Part shown: in pieces, positions 8,582 to 16,637 of the stretch
Position numbering within the stretch: the first letter of the stretch is position 1
Layout of the letters: each line of letters starts with the position of its first letter
Assembly (NCBI RefSeq): GCF_017873605.1
Contig: NZ_JAGGKI010000020.1
Location: 1-64,000, forward strand
Reading direction: 5' to 3'
Source of the DNA: Paenibacillus lactis
GTDB lineage: Bacteria; Bacillota; Bacilli; Paenibacillales; Paenibacillaceae
DNA: 64,000 nt
Translations under genes and position numbers: made by a program
The notes under the pieces: generated by a model
What the model was told of the DNA's origin: nothing
Seen by the model: only the letters and a program-made list of their open reading frames with translations
Databases searched by the model: none

Positions 8582-9922
8582 ATGGGGAAATATTTTGGAA
8601 CAGATGGGGTAAGAGGGATTGCCAATCAAGAGCTGACTGCCGAAATGGCTTACAGCATCGGCCGCTGCGGCGGCTATGTACTAACGGGGGATAAGGAGAA
8701 GCCGACTGTCGTGATTGGCATGGATACGCGCGTATCCGGAGCTATGCTGGAATCTGCATTGGTGGCAGGACTACTGTCGATCGGTGCGCATGTTATTCGT
8801 CTAGGGGTTGTTAGCACCCCTGCGGTAGCGTACATTACAAGATTGTTGAAAGCCGATGCCGGCGTTATGATCTCGGCCTCGCACAATCCGGTTGAAGATA
8901 ACGGAATTAAGTTCTTTGGCGGAGACGGCTTCAAGCTGTCCGATGAAACGGAGCTCAAGATTGAAGAGCTCATGGATGCGGAGAAGGACGAGCTTCCGCG
9001 TCCGATCGGAGCCGAACTGGGCGAGCTTCGCGTAGATAATGAATCGAAATTTAAATACTTGGAGTATTTGAAGACAACTATCAGCAACCGTTTCGACGGC
9101 CTGAAAATCGTGCTGGACTGCGCGAACGGCGCAGCTTACGAGCTCGCTCCGAAGCTGTTCCGCGAGCTTGGTGCGGAGATTATTACGATCGGCGCTGAGC
9201 CTAACGGTCTAAACATCAATGATGGCTGCGGATCGACACATCCGGAGAAGCTGGTTGAAGCCGTCCTTGCCCACGGCGCGGATCTGGGACTTGCTTTTGA
9301 CGGAGATGCGGATCGTCTGATCGCCATTGACGGGAAAGGCGAGGAGGTTGATGGCGACTTCATCCTGTGCATCTGCGGAGATGCAATGAATCGTGCTGGC
9401 AAGCTGAAAGCAGGAACGATTGTGTCCACGGTCATGAGCAACATCGGCTTCTACAAAGCTTGCGACAGCTTGAAGCTGAAAACGGCCAAGACGGCCGTTG
9501 GCGACCGCTACGTGATGGAAGAGATGCGTCGCGGCGGATTTAACCTCGGCGGCGAGCAGTCCGGTCATGTTATTTTCCTGGACTATAACACAACCGGTGA
9601 CGGAATTCTGACAGGCATTCAGCTGGTGGACACCATCGTAGCTTCCGGCAAACCGCTGCATGAACTGAAGAACAGCATGCGCAAGTATCCTCAAGTGCTT
9701 GTTAACGTGCGTGTTGGCGATAAAACGAAGTATCAAGGAAATAAGGCAATCGAGTCTGCGATTTCCGAGGTAGAGCAGATTTTGGGAGATAACGGCCGGG
9801 TACTGGTTCGCCCTTCCGGGACGGAATCCCTCATTCGGGTTATGGCCGAAGGTCCGGATAAAGACGAGCTGGATCGCTATGTAACCCAGATTGCCGATGT
9901 CGTGAAGCGGGAATTAGCCTAA
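8582..9922 (+). CDS. glmM: Phosphoglucosamine mutase
   Basis: Converts glucosamine-6-phosphate to glucosamine-1-phosphate on the way to UDP-GlcNAc for peptidoglycan and teichoic acids. The 446 residues match the family length. Signatures: [15 protein letters not shown] at the N-terminus, the phosphoserine loop [15 protein letters not shown] with the active Ser near residue 100, the metal loop FDGDADRL near residue 240, [10 protein letters not shown] near 325, and [12 protein letters not shown] near 410. AAGGGGAAG precedes the ATG. It lies 36 bases after cdaR. GlmM can bind and inhibit CdaA in B. subtilis, which fits their shared operon. Confidence 0.98.
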   Translation: MGKYFGTDGVRGIANQELTAEMAYSIGRCGGYVLTGDKEKPTVVIGMDTRVSGAMLESALVAGLLSIGAHVIRLGVVSTPAVAYITRLLKADAGVMISASHNPVEDNGIKFFGGDGFKLSDETELKIEELMDAEKDELPRPIGAELGELRVDNESKFKYLEYLKTTISNRFDGLKIVLDCANGAAYELAPKLFRELGAEIITIGAEPNGLNINDGCGSTHPEKLVEAVLAHGADLGLAFDGDADRLIAIDGKGEEVDGDFILCICGDAMNRAGKLKAGTIVSTVMSNIGFYKACDSLKLKTAKTAVGDRYVMEEMRRGGFNLGGEQSGHVIFLDYNTTGDGILTGIQLVDTIVASGKPLHELKNSMRKYPQVLVNVRVGDKTKYQGNKAIESAISEVEQILGDNGRVLVRPSGTESLIRVMAEGPDKDELDRYVTQIADVVKRELA

Positions 9923-9923
9923 G

Positions 9924-10154
9924 GCTAAAGTTGGATTTTTCAAGGGTGGAACACCAGTTTATGTAAGGGCCAGTGAACTAGAACAGCTGATAACTGGCCC
10001 GCATATTCCTGGTATGATGCAGCGCATGAAAGCGGAAGCAAGCCTTGCTATGACTGCATATGCTGCAGGTATAGGCTCCGCATTCCTGATGCATGGATTC
10101 AAGTAGTCTGGAAGGCCGATTCTTGGTGGAGCTCGAAAGAGAAGGCTAGCCACT
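9924..10154 (+). other. glmM-glmS intergenic part with an unstarted open frame
   Basis: The frame beginning at 9924 stays open for 60 codons to a TAG at 10104, with an ordered-looking translation (for example GGTPVYVRASELEQLI, then a hydrophobic SLAMTAYAAGIGSAFLM). There is no start codon before ATG 10014 and no clear ribosome site, so this may be a gene remnant or chance. No other gene is seen before the glmS promoter. Confidence 0.3.
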
Positions 10155-10158
10155 AAAG

Positions 10159-10187
10159 TTGCCAAACCCTATTCGGGTGAATATAAT
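10159..10187 (+). promoter_or_regulatory. Candidate sigma-A promoter of glmS
   Basis: TTGCCA at 10159-10164 and a perfect TATAAT at 10182-10187 are 17 bases apart. Transcription would begin near 10194, about 50 bases before the ribozyme cleavage site. Confidence 0.75.
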
Positions 10188-10239
10188 ATAGAATGTCATT
10201 CAAGAATGGAAAGAGAGGGTTGTGAGGTAGACCATAAGC

Positions 10240-10440
10240 TTCATAAGCGCCAGAGCTTGAAAAATGCGCGGGGAAATCGTTATGACGAATCGATGTGATA
10301 ACGAAACGGCACAATCAAGCTGACGAGGTGGAGGTGTTCGGATTGTTCGGCGGGGACCTCCCGGGATTGCACCAGAACCGTAAGCTGAACGCGGAAAAGG
10401 AATGGGCGACCGTTCTTACAACGCATCAGCAGGTGCTCAT
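10240..10440 (+). ncRNA. glmS ribozyme (glucosamine-6-phosphate riboswitch)
   Basis: The core elements are in order: the cleavage site and P1 strand AAGCGCCAGAGCTTG at 10245 (cleavage expected between A10246 and G10247), its partner CAAGCTGACGAGGTGGAGGT near 10316, and TTCGGCGGGGACCTCCCGGG near 10345, which supplies the pseudoknot core. The ribozyme cuts the glmS mRNA when glucosamine-6-phosphate is bound, lowering GlmS production. The 3' border, including P3/P4, is approximate. The helix P1 loop here is unusually long (about 55 bases, with an inner hairpin ATCGTTATGACGAATCGAT and following bases). Confidence 0.9.
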
Positions 10441-10654
10441 CGTATTTCATAAAAACATGAATGTGCGAATCAAGTGTGCGTACAGCGCGGTGGAAGAAGA
10501 GTGCATTCATGATTGTTCAATAGCTTAAGAGAATGCTATCGTTGAACATTGATAATTGAATAGATCATTCTTCTTTCGTAATGCCGCTCAGCAGGTGCGC
10601 ATTCTTCTTTTCGCATAACCATTACTTTTGGAAACCGAACGGAGGAATCATACA

Positions 10655-12487
10655 ATGTGTGGTATTGTCGGATATATTGGAAATCAGAAGACGCAAACGG
10701 TGTTGCTGGAAGGACTCAAAAAGCTCGAGTATCGCGGATATGACTCTGCAGGAATCGCAGTGTTTACCAATGAAGGGCTTCGCATAGCCAAGGCACAGGG
10801 ACGTCTGGCCAATCTTGAGGAACGGCTGGAAACAGCGCCGCTGGTTGGTACGGCCGGGATCGGTCATACCCGCTGGGCTACGCATGGCCGTCCATCGGAT
10901 GTCAACTCCCATCCGCATACGGACGAGAGCCAGAAGTTCTCGGTCGTACACAACGGGATCGTTGAGAACTACCTGGAGCTGAAGGAAGAGCTGATCCAGC
11001 AAGGGCATCACTTTGTGTCCGAGACCGATACGGAAGTGATCTCGCATCTCATCGCCCGTGAATATGACGGAGATATCGTGAAGGCGGTGCAGAAGGCGAT
11101 CAAGTATATGAGAGGGGCTTTTGCTCTTGGCGTACTAACGGAGTACGAACCGGATAAGCTGGTTGCCGTTCGTCAAGCCAGCCCGCTCATTATCGGCCTT
11201 GGTGAAGGCGAGAACTTTATCGGTTCTGATATTCCGGCGATTTTGAAATATACGCGGAACGTATATATTTTGAATGACGGCGAGATGGCGCTGCTCACTG
11301 CAGATGCTGTCGAATTGATGACGATCGAAGGGAATTTTATTTCTCGGGAAATGATTCGTGTCGATTGGGATGCCGTCACGGCGGAAAAAGGCGGGTTCGA
11401 TCACTTTATGCTGAAGGAGATCCACGAGCAGCCGAAGGCCTATCGGGATACGATGCTGGGCCGCGTGGATGAGAGCGGACGGAAAGTCGTCCTCCCTGAG
11501 CTGAAGCTGACGAACGAGCAGATCGCGAATATTCGCAATGTCCAAATCATTGCCTGCGGAACGGCTTACCATGCCGGTCTTGTCGGACGCAGCGTGATCG
11601 AGGGAATGGTACGTATACCTGTCGAGAACGACGTGGCTTCCGAATATCGTTACCGTTCGCCGATTGTCACGCCTGAGACGCTGGTCATCGTTGTGAGCCA
11701 GTCCGGCGAGACGGCAGATACGCTGGCAGCCCTTCGTGAAGCGAAGAGCCACGGCGCCCATGTTCTGGCGATTACGAACGTGGTCGGCAGCTCGATCGCC
11801 CGTGAAGCCGACGACGTGCTTGGTACGTTGGCAGGACCTGAAATCGCGGTTGCTTCGACAAAAGCCTACACCTCCCAGCTGATCGCATTCTATCTGCTTG
11901 GTCTGTATCTGGCTCAGGTACGCGGCACGATGACGGAGGACGCTGTTGCCGAAGTGATTGCTGCGATGGAAGCTCTGCCGGAGCAGGTGGAAGCGATGCT
12001 GGCGAATGCCGAATCGATCAAAGCCTATGCCGAGCAGATCGCCAAGCATGAGCACCTGTTCTTTATCGGCCGCGGCCAAGATTATGCGGTAGCCCAGGAA
12101 GGCTCCCTGAAGCTGAAGGAGATCTCCTACATCCATTCCGAGGCCTACGCTGCCGGTGAGCTGAAGCACGGCACGCTCGCTTTAATTGAGGAAGGGATTC
12201 CGGTGATTGCTCTTGCAACCCAGGAAGCGGTGCTGGAGAAAACTGTAAGCAACATTAAGGAAGTGAAGGCGCGGGGTGCGGAAGTCATGGCCATTACCTA
12301 CGAGGAGCATGTGGCTGACCTGCTGAAGTCGGTCGACCAAGCCTTCGCGATTCCAAAGACGCTGCCGGTGCTGACTGCCGCCTTGTCCGTGATCCCGCTG
12401 CAGCTGCTTGCTTACTATGCTTCCCTCGCTCGAGGCAATGACGTGGATAAGCCGCGGAACCTGGCGAAGAGCGTGACGGTAGAGTAA
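10655..12487 (+). CDS. glmS: Glutamine--fructose-6-phosphate aminotransferase (isomerizing)
   Basis: Catalyses the first committed step of amino-sugar synthesis: fructose-6-phosphate plus glutamine to glucosamine-6-phosphate plus glutamate. The 610 residues are of normal length. The N-terminal glutaminase domain starts MCGIVGYIG, with Cys2 as nucleophile, and includes YRGYDSAGIAV and GHTRWATHG. Two SIS domains follow (about 285-420 and 455-600), with IACGTAYHAGL, VVSQSGETADT and the C-terminal KPRNLAKSVTVE. GGAGG at 10641 sets the ATG at 10655. It stands alone behind its own promoter and the glmS ribozyme, about 730 bases after glmM. Confidence 0.98.
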   Translation: MCGIVGYIGNQKTQTVLLEGLKKLEYRGYDSAGIAVFTNEGLRIAKAQGRLANLEERLETAPLVGTAGIGHTRWATHGRPSDVNSHPHTDESQKFSVVHNGIVENYLELKEELIQQGHHFVSETDTEVISHLIAREYDGDIVKAVQKAIKYMRGAFALGVLTEYEPDKLVAVRQASPLIIGLGEGENFIGSDIPAILKYTRNVYILNDGEMALLTADAVELMTIEGNFISREMIRVDWDAVTAEKGGFDHFMLKEIHEQPKAYRDTMLGRVDESGRKVVLPELKLTNEQIANIRNVQIIACGTAYHAGLVGRSVIEGMVRIPVENDVASEYRYRSPIVTPETLVIVVSQSGETADTLAALREAKSHGAHVLAITNVVGSSIAREADDVLGTLAGPEIAVASTKAYTSQLIAFYLLGLYLAQVRGTMTEDAVAEVIAAMEALPEQVEAMLANAESIKAYAEQIAKHEHLFFIGRGQDYAVAQEGSLKLKEISYIHSEAYAAGELKHGTLALIEEGIPVIALATQEAVLEKTVSNIKEVKARGAEVMAITYEEHVADLLKSVDQAFAIPKTLPVLTAALSVIPLQLLAYYASLARGNDVDKPRNLAKSVTVE

Positions 12488-12606
12488 GCGTGGGCTTTGC
12501 TCGTAATTGTGTGAATGTATTAAATATTCTTTGTAACTGAATAATAAAGCTTGTAACCAATAAAAGAAGTATGCATATGGAAACCATGGATTGTAACTTC
12601 TAAACC

Positions 12607-12637
12607 AAAAGAGCTCAGATTAGTCTGAGCTCTTTTG
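12607..12637 (+). terminator. Terminator after glmS
   Basis: AAAAGAGCTCAGA TTAG TCTGAGCTCTTTTG, a 13-bp stem with a T-rich end. The stretch up to the next gene at 12822 is AT-rich and holds no gene. Confidence 0.88.
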
Positions 12638-12821
12638 TTGTTTAATCAAGAAAATCAGAGGGTTTAATATAAAAAAGGCTAACAGCATTCTAGGAATCTT
12701 GTTGTACCTTTAGGTTCCCTAGATTAAAACTGGAACATAATAGCAATTGATAAGAAATGCTCGAACCGGGAAAATGATATATTTGTTTCGTAAATCATGA
12801 AAGCAAGGAGTGATTGAAGGA

Positions 12822-13379
12822 ATGGGTGACGTGATTTTAACAATGCAGCTTTCGCTGGACGGCGTCGTATCGGATGAAAATCAGTGGATGACATTGAGCG
12901 AAGAGATCTTTGAGGATTACTTGGATTATTACAATACTGTCGATACGATTATCGTAGGCAGAAATTCGTACGCTTCGTTAGCCCAGCATTGGCAGCAGGC
13001 GGAGCATTCTTCCAATGCGCTGGAACGGGCCATCGCCATTCGCATGAACGAGATCTCCAAAGTGGTCATTTCCAGCTCCAAAGTCGATTTGGTCTGGAGA
13101 AACTCGCAGCAGATTGGGAGTGGCAATACTTCGCTCGCTCGCGAGCTGGAAGCACTGAAAAGCCGGGTCAATCGAATTTCCGTCGAAAGCGGAGTAAAGA
13201 CATGGCAATCTTTCATCCACAGCGGACTTTACGACGAACTGTGGCTGCTCGTTCATCCCGTCATCGCTTCCCGCGGCGAGCGCTTGTTCGCTTTGGCCAA
13301 CAAGCAGCAGTCCCTCCGGTTGATCCGCTCCAAAACATACAAGAACGGCGTCGTCGGCTTGCATTACCAGCGAAAATAA
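12822..13379 (+). CDS. Dihydrofolate reductase-fold (RibD C-terminal-like) protein
   Basis: A 185-residue protein of the RibD C-terminal/dihydrofolate reductase superfamily, whose members are NAD(P)H-dependent reductases mostly of unknown substrate. The N-terminal VILTMQLSLDGVVSDENQWM and the VDTIIVGRNSYASLA stretch (nucleotide-binding part) are typical, as is VESGVKTWQSFIHSGLYDELWLLVHPVI (parts: VESGVKTWQSFI, DELWLLVHPVI) near the C-terminus. ATG 12822 is preferred, with AAGGAG 11 bases before it; GTG 12810 overlaps that site. Lies 27 bases before an alpha/beta hydrolase on the same strand, probably one transcript. Substrate cannot be told. Confidence 0.8.
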   Translation: MGDVILTMQLSLDGVVSDENQWMTLSEEIFEDYLDYYNTVDTIIVGRNSYASLAQHWQQAEHSSNALERAIAIRMNEISKVVISSSKVDLVWRNSQQIGSGNTSLARELEALKSRVNRISVESGVKTWQSFIHSGLYDELWLLVHPVIASRGERLFALANKQQSLRLIRSKTYKNGVVGLHYQRK

Positions 13380-13406
13380 TTTAAGAAAAAAGAGGGGCGA
13401 GAACTG

Positions 13407-14207
13407 ATGAACAACGTTATATCCAAAGATGGAACGGCCATCGCCTATGACCAATACGGCAACGGTCCGGCTGTGATCCTGGTAACTGGCGCTCTAGGGT
13501 ATCGCAAGTTCCCTTCGCAAGAGCAACTGGCAGATTTGCTGGCGAACCATTATACCGTGATCAATTACGACCGACGTGGGCGGGGAGACAGTGACGACAC
13601 ACCGCCCTATGCGGTGGAGCGCGAGATTGAAGATATCGATGCACTAATAGAATCCGTGGGCGGGAGCGCCTATTTGTATGGTGTATCGTCCGGAGCAATT
13701 CTCGCCCTGGAGGCCGCTGATCAGTTGTCTGAAAAAATCCCAAAGCTGGCGCTGTATGAACCGCCCCTCATCCTTGACGCAAGCCGTCCGCCTCTTCCCC
13801 TGGATTACGTCGAGCAGTTGGACGAGGCTATCTTGTCCCGACAACGCGACAAAGCTTTGGAAATTTTCATGACACAGGCGCTGCTTATTCCGGAAGAATA
13901 CTTGGCTCCGCAGAAGGAAAGTCCGATATGGAGAGATTTTCTGGCTGTTGCGCATACGCTCGCATATGATGGAAGGATCGCACATGATGTGATGATCGGC
14001 AAGCCGCTGCCAACCAGCAAATGGGCTCGAGTAACGTCCTCCACAGTGGTAATTTCCGGCGCAAACAGCGAGCCTTTCTTCCATGAAGCTGCGAAAACAT
14101 TGGCCCATCATCTCGTAAAGGCGAAGGATCGAGTGCTTGCGGGACAAGATCACAATGTCGATCCTGCGGCTCTCGTTCCTTTACTGGTCGAATTTTTCAA
14201 CAGTTAA
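13407..14207 (+). CDS. Alpha/beta hydrolase
   Basis: A 266-residue alpha/beta-hydrolase-fold protein with no signal peptide, so cytoplasmic. The nucleophile elbow is YGVSSGAIL (G-x-S-x-G) near residue 93; the oxyanion region is VTGALGYRKF near 28; YDRRGRGDSDD follows strand beta4 near 53; the catalytic His is probably in GQDHNVD near 250. AGAGGGGCGAG precedes the ATG. Follows the RibD-like gene by 27 bases. This subgroup is commonly annotated as hydrolase of unknown substrate. Confidence 0.83.
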   Translation: MNNVISKDGTAIAYDQYGNGPAVILVTGALGYRKFPSQEQLADLLANHYTVINYDRRGRGDSDDTPPYAVEREIEDIDALIESVGGSAYLYGVSSGAILALEAADQLSEKIPKLALYEPPLILDASRPPLPLDYVEQLDEAILSRQRDKALEIFMTQALLIPEEYLAPQKESPIWRDFLAVAHTLAYDGRIAHDVMIGKPLPTSKWARVTSSTVVISGANSEPFFHEAAKTLAHHLVKAKDRVLAGQDHNVDPAALVPLLVEFFNS

Positions 14208-14363
14208 GGATACTTGGGCAAGGGATAAACCAGAGCTTTTATCTCCAAAGATTTAACCAGTTCAATTAAGAGACAAGGTTAGAGAGACTTAATAAAACAC
14301 AGAAGAAGTGAAGTGTCTGAAAGTTAATTATTCTTTCTAAACTGAATAATATGATAAGCAACA

Positions 14364-14402
14364 CAAGAGCCCCTCAAGTTATTTAACAGAGGGGCTCTTG
14401 TT
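14364..14402. terminator. Bidirectional terminator
   Basis: CAAGAGCCCCTC pairs perfectly with GAGGGGCTCTTG, with T-rich sequence on one side and A-rich on the other; it can serve the hydrolase gene and the minus-strand operon ending at 14579. Confidence 0.85.
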
Positions 14403-14578
14403 ATTGCAGAAATCAAGGACACTTGGGTAGGCCAAGCATTATGTAAAGTCAAAATAGCCGTGAATGATTGAGCCTGGCCAAACCACGGTGACGCATCCAT
14501 CCTCGACTAAGTCAAAATCCTTCTCAGGCTTACTCTCGTTGAATCGAGTTGGCCGAAATAAAGTAGGGCAGCAGGGGG
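14403..14578 (-). other. Intergenic DNA with a short open frame lacking a start
   Basis: Downstream of the minus-strand operon one frame is open for about 45 codons ending with a TAA at 14439-14441 and giving a protein-like stretch (FDLVEDGCVTVVWPGS) but no start codon. It may be a remnant of a lost gene. Nothing else is seen. Confidence 0.25.
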
Positions 14579-14971
14579 TTATCGTTCTTCGTATTGAATT
14601 CCCCGTTCGTTAAACACTTTCATGACCACAAACATGGCATCCAGCGCTTTGGGAAAGCCTGCGTAAGATACGCAGTGCATGACGGCCTCTACAATCTCAT
14701 TTGGCGTAAGCCCGGCATTCAAGGCTGCTTCGATATGAAAATCGAGCTGAGCCGCTGCGCCTGAGGCAAGCATAGCCGCTATGGTAAGCAGGCTCCTTTG
14801 TTTTAGATCCAGGCCTGGACGGGAATACAGCGAGCCATAAGGGAACTCGACAATCAGCCTGGCCATATCCGGTGAGAATTTTTCCATCTGTTTGACCGTT
14901 GCGTTCAGTCGTTCTTCACTTACCATCTGTTGCAAAACTTCGATTCCTTTATTATAGCGATTCGACTCCAT
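14579..14971 (-). CDS. Carboxymuconolactone decarboxylase-like protein
   Basis: A 130-residue all-helical protein of the CMD/AhpD superfamily. The domain runs over residues about 35-120: LDLKQRSLLTIAAMLASG, LDFHIEAALNAGLTPNEI and VEAVMHCVSYAGFPKALDAM are typical of 4-carboxymuconolactone decarboxylase-like proteins. It has HC rather than the CxxC of AhpD, so a peroxidase-partner role is not indicated. GGAGG lies 6 bases before the ATG. It is the third gene of an operon, 18 bases after a TPP-dependent enzyme. The substrate is unknown; a lactone or keto-acid step beside the TPP enzyme is inference. Confidence 0.82.
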   Translation of the reverse strand: MESNRYNKGIEVLQQMVSEERLNATVKQMEKFSPDMARLIVEFPYGSLYSRPGLDLKQRSLLTIAAMLASGAAAQLDFHIEAALNAGLTPNEIVEAVMHCVSYAGFPKALDAMFVVMKVFNERGIQYEER

Positions 14972-14989
14972 AAACGTCCTCCGTAAGCT

Positions 14990-16633
14990 TTAATCTAGAC
15001 TAAGCAATCGGGTAAGAATCGGCGGGATTTCTTGCGGATCCACCATGACCTCGATTACCGTAGCCGTATGGGACTGCAAGGCTGACTGAACCGCCCTCGT
15101 AATGTCGGCTTCATTTTCGCAGCGGAATGCCATGGCGCCCATGGATTGGGCAAATAAGCTCACATCCAGCGGTCGTTCATAGACAGCGCCTACCGAACGC
15201 CCGGTGTTATAAGACATTCCCTTTTCCACCATATCTAAACGGCAGTTATTCAGTACAAAGAAAATAACCGGAATTCCATGGTTCACGGCTGTCGATATCT
15301 CGGTGCCGTGCATCATGATGCAGCCGTCGCCGGTCACGCAGACGACAGGGCGATCGGGCATGGCAATTTTCGCTCCGATCGAATAGCCGATCGCTGCCCC
15401 CATAGCGATGAACACTTCATCGAAATAGAATGTCCCGGGCTCGATGATCTCGAAGTTTTGTACGGCATGAAAGGAGTGACTCCCTGCATCCCCGAAGAGA
15501 ACTGCCTCTTTCGGGAGCACGGATCGCAAGCTTCGGAACGCCGTTCCCGCTGACAACACGGATTCCGCTTGGGAGGTCGCTGCTGCCGCTTGTGCCCGGG
15601 CAATCAGCATCTCATGCTCTTTGGACGATGCCCCGCTTTGCGAGATGAGTTGAGTCAGGTTAGAGCGGATATCGCCAAGAATCAGTTGCGTCGGCGCCTG
15701 AATGGTTTTACCTGCGAACTTAAGGTCATACTCAAATTGCAAAACCTTTTCCGGCTCCATATCGGGCGTAAATCCGGACAAGGACATATCGCACAATTTG
15801 CTGCCTACGACGATCATCAGGTCAATGCCGGATCTCATATAATCGGTTGCATGCTTGGAACCGCCGAGACCATACCCGCCTAGGTATAAGGGGTGGCTGG
15901 TAGGAAATGCTCCTTTCGCACCCGGCGTGGTCATTACAGGAATCCCCCAATGCTCGGCCATGATCCGCAATGGTTCATAGGCATCCGCCATGACGGCGCC
16001 TTTGCCCAGAAAGAGGACGGGCTTCTTAGCCTCGCCCAGCATCGATATCGCCTTATCGATATCGGGGGATACAACTGGTGAAATGTGGTCTGGCAAAGGC
16101 AGGTAGAAGCTCTCGACTTCCTCCATCAGCACATCAAATGGGATACAAAGATGAACAGGGCCTTTTTCACCCGTGTAGGCTTTTTCCAGGGCATGTTTAA
16201 GGTACAAGTAAAGAAGGTCCCCACGTTCGATGCGGGCACTGAACAAGGTAACGGGCTCGAACATCTTAACCAAATCGGCCCCAAACTGGCTTGAATCCTG
16301 ACTTAAAGCGCGCCCAGTCTCCCGCATCGATGGCTGTCCGGTGATGAACAATACCGGTAACTGGAACTCTTTGGCCTGCCCGGCGGCTGTGATCAGATTC
16401 GTTCCTCCCGGGCCGGAAGTACCAATCGCGATCCCCATTGTTTTTTTCGCCAGTGCATAGCCTGACGCCTCAAACCCAGAGCCAGCTTCGTGACGACCCA
16501 GCACATATTGAATACCATGGCTTTCAAGCTCCAGCATCAGCGGAGAAATGGACTTTCCGGGAATTCCGAATACGTGAGAAATCCCCCAATTTTTAAAATG
16601 CTCGACTAATAGGGTATACACTCTCTTTTTCAT
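14990..16633 (-). CDS. Thiamine-pyrophosphate-dependent enzyme, acetolactate synthase-like
   Basis: A 547-residue enzyme with the three-domain layout of acetolactate synthase, benzoylformate decarboxylase and pyruvate oxidase. The PYR domain has GRHEAGSGFEASGYA with the TPP-activating Glu near residue 49 and TSGPGGTNLI near 83. The central domain includes PVLFLGKGAVMADAY near 205. The PP domain has GDGCIMMHGTEISTA followed by FFVLNNC, the GDG-NN TPP/Mg motif, at about residues 434-462. The exact reaction cannot be assigned, and no small regulatory (IlvH/IlvN) subunit follows. Its ATG is 4 bases after the stop of the GGDEF-EAL gene, with the ribosome site overlapping that stop, so translation is coupled. 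Confidence 0.85.
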   Translation of the reverse strand: MKKRVYTLLVEHFKNWGISHVFGIPGKSISPLMLELESHGIQYVLGRHEAGSGFEASGYALAKKTMGIAIGTSGPGGTNLITAAGQAKEFQLPVLFITGQPSMRETGRALSQDSSQFGADLVKMFEPVTLFSARIERGDLLYLYLKHALEKAYTGEKGPVHLCIPFDVLMEEVESFYLPLPDHISPVVSPDIDKAISMLGEAKKPVLFLGKGAVMADAYEPLRIMAEHWGIPVMTTPGAKGAFPTSHPLYLGGYGLGGSKHATDYMRSGIDLMIVVGSKLCDMSLSGFTPDMEPEKVLQFEYDLKFAGKTIQAPTQLILGDIRSNLTQLISQSGASSKEHEMLIARAQAAAATSQAESVLSAGTAFRSLRSVLPKEAVLFGDAGSHSFHAVQNFEIIEPGTFYFDEVFIAMGAAIGYSIGAKIAMPDRPVVCVTGDGCIMMHGTEISTAVNHGIPVIFFVLNNCRLDMVEKGMSYNTGRSVGAVYERPLDVSLFAQSMGAMAFRCENEADITRAVQSALQSHTATVIEVMVDPQEIPPILTRLLSLD

Positions 16634-16637
16634 CCTA

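Noticed and set aside
11135-12169. Minus-strand frame of 344 codons inside glmS
   Set aside because: Shadow of the conserved glmS frame.
14990-16633. Biosynthetic acetolactate synthase ilvB
   Set aside because: No ilvH/ilvN, no ilv/leu neighbours, and divergence in the family text; kept as acetolactate synthase-like only.
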